DNA of 64,000 bases from Mytilus californianus (Eukaryota > Mollusca > Bivalvia > Mytilida > Mytilidae), in NCBI RefSeq assembly GCF_021869535.1, contig NW_026262593.1, positions 74,032,822-74,096,821 on the forward strand, given 5' to 3'. The position numbers were made by a program, and so were the translations under genes. This document shows positions 57,021-64,000 of this stretch, piece by piece. Under the pieces are notes generated by a model, which saw nothing but the letters and a program-made list of their open reading frames with translations, did no database searches and was not told the DNA's origin. Each line of letters starts with the position of its first letter. Within the stretch, counting starts at the first letter, position 1.

Positions 57021-57291
57021 TGTTTGATTTGTTTTACTAGACCAAATTCCCCTACCTAATATTCGGAATTTTTGATTTTTGTATTTCAATTCTAGAAACA
57101 TATTCAATGTAGTAGACTAGAAATCCAATTTAACTTCGGAAAACCTATTGAAACATCCATGCCACAGAATTGTACATAGATGTTAAAGTAAAACAGTTAT
57201 CATTGCATGTTACATTGAAATGGTTAATGTTTAAGCCAGCAATCATACTTTATTGACGACATTCAATGTGGATCTTTATTGCTCACACGCC

Positions 57292-57712
57292 GCCAAGGGT
57301 GACTGGAATAGAAGTATGGTCACTTGGTATCCTTCCGACCGGTAGTGAAACGCTTGCAACAGTGGGGCGCCCGTTTGGCTGTGCGGGATGTATCAAGTTT
57401 GCAGCCACGTCCGATCAGAATGGGGACGTTAAATTCGTTGCCTCGTGTAAAGAGAGTAACATGCTCACTGCACGTTAAGAACCCTTGCAACAACTCTGAG
57501 GGGTCCGTAGGTGGCCTGTTGCAAAGGCAAGATTCCTGTCCCTATCCAATATACCCTCATTTTCCAGTGGAAGTCCAAATTTCCCCGACCTTCATCCCGA
57601 ATGCCCTCTATTACAAGACCTACCTATTGTATTTGTTGTTAACTTGTTCTCGTCCTGAACATGCATGAAATTTTTGCCAATGGACGTTAAGCAACCAAAA
57701 ATCAATCAATCT
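57292..57712 (+). mobile_element. SINE-like repeat S1
   Basis: Full-length copy from CCAAGGGTGACTGGAATAG to AAAAATCAATCAATC. A minus-strand tail of the same family (GCTTAACGTCCAGTGGCAAA) lies at 57835-57890. Confidence 0.75.
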
Positions 57713-58169
57713 AATATATAAGTGTTTAATAATTAAATACCAATTAAATATGTTAATTAAAGTGAAACACAAAAATATTTCACAAAGAATTGAAAATGAC
57801 ATCAATCAAACACAAGCAATACAATGATCATGATGCATGGCTGCTTAACGTCCAGTGGCAAATAAATATTTACCTCATTTCCTTATTTTTATATAGTAAG
57901 TATTAGAAGAAAAAGATAAAATATTAGACATCTGTCAATCACAGTACATGTAGCATATGATATACAGTGTCCATAGCATACACTACTTGTTGATATCTGT
58001 CAATTAGGACAGTTAGAGATACAATATGTAGTTAAATATTACTCTATGATTAAGACAGATAATCCCCGGTAAGGTCACTAAATCCTGATCCTTGATTTAT
58101 CTGATATTCATACATTATAGGTCTTATTTTATATTCTCAGTTGTCTCTAGCAACACTTCGATAACTTAT

Positions 58170-58583
58170 CACCCCCAAGGGTGACTGGGGAAACGAAATA
58201 TGGTCACTTGGTCTTCCGACCGGTAGTAAAACGCTTCCCAAAGTAGGGCGTCCGTCTGGATGTGCAGGATGTATCAAGTTTGCAGCCACGTCCAGTCAGA
58301 ATGGGGTACGATGCCTCGTGTTAAAAGAGTGCAACGCTCTTTAAACGTTTAGAACCATTGCAACAACTCTTTGGCGGGTCCGTAGGTGACCTGTTGCAAG
58401 ACAAAATTTCTGTCCATATCAAATTTACCCTCATTTTCCAGTGGCAGTCCAATTTTCCCCGTTTATCATCACATGTGGTCCCTATTACAAAACTTACCTA
58501 TTGTATTTATAGTTAACTTGTTTTCGTCATGAACCTGCATGAAATATTTGCCACTGGACGTTCAGCAATCAACAATCAATCAA
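58170..58583 (+). mobile_element. SINE-like repeat S1
   Basis: Full-length copy from CCCCCAAGGGTGACTGGGG to CAATCAATCAATC, about 460 bp from the previous one. Followed by a minus-strand piece of repeat R2 (58595-58680). Confidence 0.75.
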
Positions 58584-58799
58584 TCTATCAAAAAGGCATG
58601 TCGGCTGTTGTCTGCTCTATGGTCGGGTTGTTGTCTTTTTGACACATTCCCCATTTCCATTCTCAATTTTATGTATACTGCTTCTACACTTAAACAATTT
58701 AAGCTATCAGGCACATTGAACCTTATGGTCTTTTCATTGGAGTGTTTTGTATTGAGTACACTAGACTTTTCTTTTAATTTTGTTTCATTTTAGTTCTAT

Positions 58800-59470
58800 C
58801 TTTTTGTCGAGCCTTCGACTTTTCTCGAAAAAGCAAGACATACCGATTCTACATTATGTCGTCGTCAGCGGCGGCGTCCACAAACATTCACTCTGTGGTT
58901 AAAGTTTTCGAAATTTAAATAACTTTCTTAAACTATCCTTATTTTCTACCAAACTTGGACAGAAGCTTGTTTATGATCATAAGATTTTATCCAGAAATAA
59001 ATTTGGTAAAAAAAATCCTGTTTAACGGTATTTTACTTGTAAATGGACTTAGTTTTTCTGCCAGTAAACATTACATTCACTCTGTGGTTGAAGGTTTTAA
59101 AATTTTAATAATTTTCTTTCAATATCCTGGATTTCTAGCAAACTAGGACAAAAGCTTGTTTATGATCAGAAGATGGTATCCAGAAGTAAATTTTGAAAAA
59201 AAAATCTGTTCCTATTTTACTTATAAATGAACAGTATTTCTGCCAATTAACATAACATTCACTCTGTGGTTAAAGTTTCTAAAATTTTAATAACTTTCTT
59301 AAACTAACCTGGATTTCTTCCAAACTTGGACAGAAGCTTGTTTATGATCAAAAGCTAGTATCTAGAAGGAAAGTTTGTAAAAATATATTTCCTGTTTTTT
59401 AGTATGTTACTTATTTATGTACGAAGTTTTCTTCCGGTTAACATTACATACAATCTGCAGTTAAAGTTCC
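58800..59470 (-). mobile_element. Core-repeat (pearl-like) element P4, truncated
   Basis: The end near 58805 is a GTCGAGCCTTCGAC hairpin followed by GTCGTCGTCAGCGGCGGCGT. The core has about 3.3 units of ~187 bp, each with CATTCACTCTGTGGTTAAAG, TTTCTTAAACTA-CCT and GACAGAAGCTTGTTTATGAT. It is cut off by the retroelement that begins at about 59475. Confidence 0.6.
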
Positions 59471-59475
59471 TAAAT

Positions 59476-60180
59476 CATAATGAGATAAAGGATACTACAG
59501 CTACAGTTAAGTCTGCCTCATATCTTGACTTACATCTAGAAATTGACAATGAGGGTCGGTTGAAAACAAAACTTTACGACAAAAGAGATGATTTCAGCTT
59601 CCCAATTGTGAACTTTCCATTTCTATGTAGCAACATTCCAGCAGCGCCTGCATACGGAGTATATATCTCCCAATTGATACGATATTCCCGGGCTTGTGTT
59701 TCCTATCATGATTTCCTTGATAGAGGATTGCTGCTCACAAGGAAGCTATTAAACCAAGAGTTCCAAATGGTGAAGTTGAAGTCATCCCTTCGTAAATTTT
59801 ACGGACGCCATCACGAGTTGGTTGACCGTTATGGAATAACCGTTTCACAGATGATATCGGATATGTTCCTTATGTCGTAACTACAATACCCTTCCCTTTT
59901 CACGAATGTGACTTACCGAATTAGACTATTTACCGGATTTGTAATAACATAAGCAACTCGACGGGTGCCACATGTGGAGCAGGATCTGCTTACCCTTCCG
60001 GAGCACCTGAGATCACCCTCAGTTTTTGGTGGGGTTCGTGTTGCTTAGTCTTTAGTTTTCTATGTTGTGTCATCTGTACTATTATTTGTCTGTTTGTCTT
60101 TTTATTTTTGGCCATGACGTTGTCAGTTTGTTTTCGATCTATGAGTTTGACTGTCCCTCTGGTATCTTTCGTCCCTCTTT
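59476..60180 (+). mobile_element. Retroelement 3' end with an open RT C-terminus
   Basis: 59476-59880 is open and encodes NEIKDTTATVKSASYLDLHL, LKTKLYDKRDDFSFPIVNFP, APAYGVYISQLIRYSRACVS, RGLLLTRKLLNQ and LRKFYGRHHELVDRYGITVS, then a stop. This is the region following the catalytic YIDD block in a reverse transcriptase family common in mussels; I place it tentatively with Penelope-like elements. The catalytic core and any endonuclease are missing. The 3' tail (GTGCCACATGTGGAGCAGG, TTACCCTTCCGGAGCACC) follows. Confidence 0.65.
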
Positions 60181-60209
60181 TATTAGCTTCACAAAGTAGG
60201 CCAGACCCT

Positions 60210-60225
60210 GGGTTCCGCGGAACCC
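60210..60225. repeat. Perfect 16-bp GC-rich palindrome
   Basis: GGGTTCCGCGGAACCC, just after the retroelement tail and before a T-run. Confidence 0.9.
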
Positions 60226-60239
60226 TTACAATTTTTTTT

Positions 60240-61135
60240 TTATAATCTGAGAATATGGACATGATTGGTACCAATACCGAATTGGAGCTCAAAAACCAAG
60301 GAGATTACTGAACCATTTACGCTTAACCTGAACGTCTTCACGGCTTCTCTGAAACCAGGAACAGACTACCAAAGTTAACAATACAGAACAGACAAGCGAA
60401 GTTACCAAAAGAAAACATTTAAGAAACCAAAATTTGACAACTAAGTACTGACGGAATTCCAAGATCTTGTTGCAAAACTGAACAAAAAAATATTTACATC
60501 ATTAAAAATAATGGGATTTTTTTCAAAAAGGGAGATAACTCTGTCTTTGACACATTTTTCTAATGTTGGGACCATATATAAACAGACCTGGTTATAAAAA
60601 CTTGTTATACCTTCTATACATGTAAGACCATATATAATATATTTAACATTTCCAAACAAGTGCAGTTGATTTGCACATTGGTTGCCATGGCAACCAGCAG
60701 TCAAAATGGAAAATCACTCATTTTTGGGATTTTTTTAAATTTTCAGTTCAAATTCAAGACCATACAATTTGAAAAATGAGCAGGCAGTATCTATTATAAT
60801 AGGGATGTGTTTGTTTTTAAAACCTGCATATTTATATAAACTGTGGAATCCCTGGGGCAAATAGTTCTTAGCTTGTCTGTACGTTCTCTTGCTTAATACC
60901 ACTGGTTTCAATTGATAATTTAAGTATCTCTTGCTTGATTGTAATACAACTTGGAGACTAACTCTTTTATGAAACCTAGACTCACTCAGACACCTGATTT
61001 ACACTGATTTTTCAGTTTACAAGACAATCCCTCATCTGTTATAAATATCCCACCCCAGGGATATCCACCATTAGTATTCCAATTTTGATGAAACTTTGCA
61101 AGAAGGTATTTTTATTTTGTTTTGGTGTTTTGTAC
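60240..61135. other. No gene seen
   Basis: The 87-codon minus-strand frame at 60441-60704 has no family and no splice context. Confidence 0.35.
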
Positions 61136-61139
61136 GTAA

Positions 61140-61320
61140 ATCAGGCTGTTTTGACATGTTTGAATTGCCTTACATTTGTCATTTGGTTTTATAGCTTGCT
61201 AAACGGTATGGAGTTGGCTCATTGTTGAAGGCCATATGGGGACATATAGTTCTTAACTTCTATCTCTATTGGTCTTTGGTGGCAAGTTTTCTCAGTGGCA
61301 ATCATGCCCCGAATCCCATA
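61140..61320 (-). mobile_element. Interspersed repeat R1, minus-strand copy
   Basis: TTTATAGCTTGCTAAACGG, GAGTTGGCTCATTGTTGAAG and TGGCAATCATGCC are the reverse of R1's first 170 bp. Confidence 0.6.
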
Positions 61321-61629
61321 TTTTTATATATATTTGAAATTTTATACACAATGCTGACAAATATAGCACACAGGAAAACTTCTATGTTCGTTGAATAATG
61401 GAATTATTAGAGGATCCATTTATATCTAAGTTTGACATTCGTCGTTCATTTCCTAGTACTTGTTTATGTTTAAAAATTAATAAATGAGATAGTTGAACCT
61501 GATACACCCGCCATTTAATCCTTTTTTATATCTGTCAATTTATCCGTTTTATGCTTTTGAAATTACATAACATAAATTTGTTTAGGTTAAATAGTGTGTT
61601 ATTAGATTTGTATTAAGTAGAAAATATGT

Positions 61630-61925
61630 CTATAAGACACAGGATGTCCTGCCATTAAATGTAGGTCACAGTAATCAAATTGTTGATGACCTGAGTGGTA
61701 CCATAAAAGAATACTGTAGTGTTGATATATCACAATAGGTTTCTGTGAAATGAACCTAAACAAAAGACTTAACCAAAGACACAAAAGCAGTAAATGTAGG
61801 TCATAGTGACTCAAGTAATGTATTGTACTACTAGTATACAAGATGTCTGGAGAAAATATCATTTATATATTACCATTAGTTTCTGAGAAATGGAGCTAAA
61901 TGCAAAACTTAACTGGAAAGGGATG
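61630..61925. repeat. Degenerate two-copy tandem repeat, ~135-150 bp
   Basis: AAATGTAGGTCACAGT (61659) recurs as AAATGTAGGTCATAGT (61793), and a TAGGTTTCTGTGAAATGAACC segment recurs as TTAGTTTCTGAGAAATGGAGC. The minus-strand frames across it are repeat artefacts. Confidence 0.55.
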
Positions 61926-61929
61926 TACA

Positions 61930-63315
61930 TACTTAAGGACTGACAAGGGTATATTAGTATATCTACATGTATATAATCCATCCACATTTGTGGCAGGGCA
62001 TAATAAAATCCAATCTTGGCAACTTTTTCAAATAAATATAAATAACAACATGCAGTATTGTGACAAAAGTACTCATTTTTGATCATATTTCAGTTCCAAT
62101 AAATTACTTATTCAGATTCAATAAATTCCCCAAAAAAAATTAATTAATTTAAAAGTGTTGAAAAGCATGGTTTTATTAGTAGCAGGCCAACTTTACAGGT
62201 TTATTCTATTCATATAACTTTATAACTTTCTTTTCACAGTGTGCCAATTTTTTAAGATCCTGATCTGTATAATCAGGTTATGCAAATACCTGTCACCCAC
62301 CCCACCCCCCAATTGGGACTAAAATTACATGCAAGTTTTCCACTAAAAAGTAAAAATTGAAAAATATATTGCATCAGCATACATTGTACTTCTTAACATA
62401 TGCAAAAAGAATTTATTTCCTATAGCTTCTGTATTAATTTTTATGTGTAAATATGCGTTATTGCCTAAATTGACCAAATAACTTTTTTCAATCATGATGC
62501 TGATGAGTTTTTAACGACCTTGACTGGCTATACAGCCCTTGCACGGACCGTTTTTCTTTAATTCAATTATACATGGCCAAGATTATTTTATACTCATGTG
62601 GAAGAATTAAAAAACCTTAAAAATTTTAAATTGGTAGAAAAAAATACACACATTTTTATGTCATGCATGTAAAGCCACCTTCTTTTTATAATCTTTTATT
62701 TTTCAGGCACAGGCACAAATTAATTTAAATTTTGAATAATTGTAATACATCTTGAATCCTTGATACATTGAATGATTCTTTAATTGCTTAAATACATGCT
62801 ACATAATATATTAGGGCATTTAAAAAGCACATTTTTGCAATATTAAAATTTTTAAACCACAAAATTGATATGTGTACATGTAGTTAAAATTGTTAAATCA
62901 ATAAATGTAAAAAATAAACTACCTAAGTTGAATGATTAAAATGGATATATTAGTATTGTCTTTAATGAAGATTGTATTTTTACTTTGCCAACTCTTTTAT
63001 AATTCCCTAATCTAAGGTCTAAAGTCATGCAAAGTCTATAAAAAATGTCTATTCAGTTTGAAAATAAAATTATTTCATTATTTCACAGAGGTGGATTTAG
63101 GGAAGGTACATATATGGTTAATTCATAGCCTTTTTACATGTCCCACTTCAAACGTTGCCTAGTTTGGGAAGCCTTTTGCCCCTTTTTTCGAAATCCTGGA
63201 TACACATTTGTAACATTTTGTTAACTGCATTTCTTTTAAACAATACCCGGCATGTAAAATGAAAATATAAAAAAAAAACACACTAGACTTGCACTTTCTC
63301 AATAAGATTTTTACA
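61930..63315. other. No gene seen
   Basis: AT-rich sequence; no supported exon on either strand. Confidence 0.35.
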
Positions 63316-63319
63316 GGCC

Positions 63320-63415
63320 TTTTATAGCTGACTATGTGGTATGGGCTTTGCTCATTGTTGAGCACGTTGTGGTACAGTGACCTATTGTTGTTAATTTCTG
63401 TGTCACTTATTCTTT
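63320..63415 (-). mobile_element. Interspersed repeat R1, minus-strand fragment
   Basis: CTTTTATAGCTGACTATGTG, CTCATTGTTGAGCACGTTG and TGTTAATTTCTGTGTCA are the reverse of R1's early part. It directly abuts the coding fragment that follows. Confidence 0.65.
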
Positions 63416-63430
63416 TGTTTTATTAAACGG

Positions 63431-64000
63431 GGAGAAGATAGCATTGTTCCCTCTCTTCCTATCCACAGAAGAAGAGAAGCTGCAGATATATTTGCAGCTA
63501 TTGGAAGGGTGTTGTGTCACCTGATAGGTTTGTGTGGTATTTTACCACCAAACTTGTGTCGACGTTTACTGCTATCCACTATTTCTGATCCAGAAATTAT
63601 TGACCAGGAGTAACTTCTTCAGGATTTTTTGCTCCATGTTTCTTTTCCTGAGAGGACGCTGGTGAAGCGCCTTCTGAGCTCTTCTCATTGGTCAGAGAGG
63701 GATAAAGATATGATTGCAAGTATGTTTCAAACATATGGAATGCATTCATATCCTTCAGTTGAAAATTTGAAAAATCAAATCCTTGATATGGCTAACAGTG
63801 AACTTCTAGACAAGCCAAACTATTTGTGCAAGTTCCTGAAAAAGGGATTTTCGGATTTCTTTGTTGAAATTTTTTTCTTCAAATTGAACTCAATGAGTAT
63901 AACCAACTTTTTTGCCTCACTGCTGCCTAGTAGAGAAAAAGTTTTGGACTGTTTGAAAACAGATGAAAATCTGAGAGCTGATGAAGAGGTTATATTTTAT
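63431..64000 (+). pseudogene. HECT-like coding fragment with an in-frame stop, runs off the window
   Basis: One frame, open for 190 codons except for a TAA at 63611, reads GEDSIVPSLPIHRRREAADI, FAAIGRVLCHLIGLCGILPP, then LLQDFLLHVSFPERTLV, MFQTYGMHSYPSVENLKNQI, YLCKFLKKGFSDFFVEIFFF and FFASLLPSREKVLDCLKTDE. The layout fits the N-lobe of HECT-like domains in bivalve proteins related to G2E3, a ubiquitin ligase family; this is my best match, not certain. The stop replaces what should be a Leu codon (QE-stop-LLQDF; TAA from TTA is one change). No clear acceptor precedes it, only an R1 fragment, so it may be a truncated copy. Confidence 0.5.

Noticed and set aside
1-64000. tRNA or rRNA genes
   Set aside because: I looked for GGTTCGA-type B boxes with a paired acceptor stem and for conserved rRNA stretches and found none that I could support by eye.

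Overview
This window looks like nuclear DNA of a bivalve mollusc, most likely a mussel (Mytilus-like). It is AT-rich, genes are split into short exons by repeat-filled introns, and the same interspersed repeats recur throughout. I recognise these repeats as typical of mussel sequence from memory; no search was run. I see no bacterial-style operons, rRNA, tRNA or CRISPR array. Most long open frames are either repeat-derived or exons that run on into introns.

Layout. 1-8.2 kb is a repeat nest: a 163-bp tandem pair, two related broken copies of a LINE (endonuclease plus reverse transcriptase), a ~55-bp minisatellite array, SINE-like copies and a retroelement 3' end. 9.6-10.4 kb (minus) is the last exon of an NHL beta-propeller protein, probably TRIM-like, with an in-frame stop; a possible upstream exon lies at 16.6 kb. 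11.6-15.5 kb is a set of duplicated segments, each carrying SINE-like copies. 17.1-17.6 kb holds a TIR element inside another repeat. 20.3-24.5 kb is a 4.1-kb composite: three ~1-kb tandem units between two direct copies of a TIR-bounded element. 26.0-27.2 kb (minus) is the terminal exon of a ROCO/COR-domain protein.

29.8-44.6 kb (plus) is the main gene: 13 exons, about 1,100 codons, consistent splice phases at almost every junction, a Cys/His-rich N-terminus, a central block that looks like an RNase H-fold transposase core, and a C-terminal C2H2 finger. One 75-bp exon is duplicated. Its introns hold several mobile elements with internal core repeats and hairpin ends, plus two large foldback elements. 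Two frame problems make its functional status uncertain.

50.6-53.6 kb (minus) is a small four-exon gene for an acidic protein with internal repeats. Its last exon has been cut by a SINE-like insertion flanked by perfect 12-bp target-site duplications, so the reading frame now stops just inside the insertion. 53.9-60.2 kb is again repeats: a TIR element, LINE C-terminal and reverse-transcriptase fragments, two SINE-like copies and a core-repeat element. 63.4-64.0 kb (plus) is a HECT-like coding fragment with a stop codon, running off the end.

The host genes are unrelated to one another and share no pathway that I can see. What links the window is transposition: LINE-type insertions with 12-bp duplications, TIR elements with TA or TTA flanks, and tandem-repeat-bearing elements that have enlarged introns and in one case truncated a coding exon.
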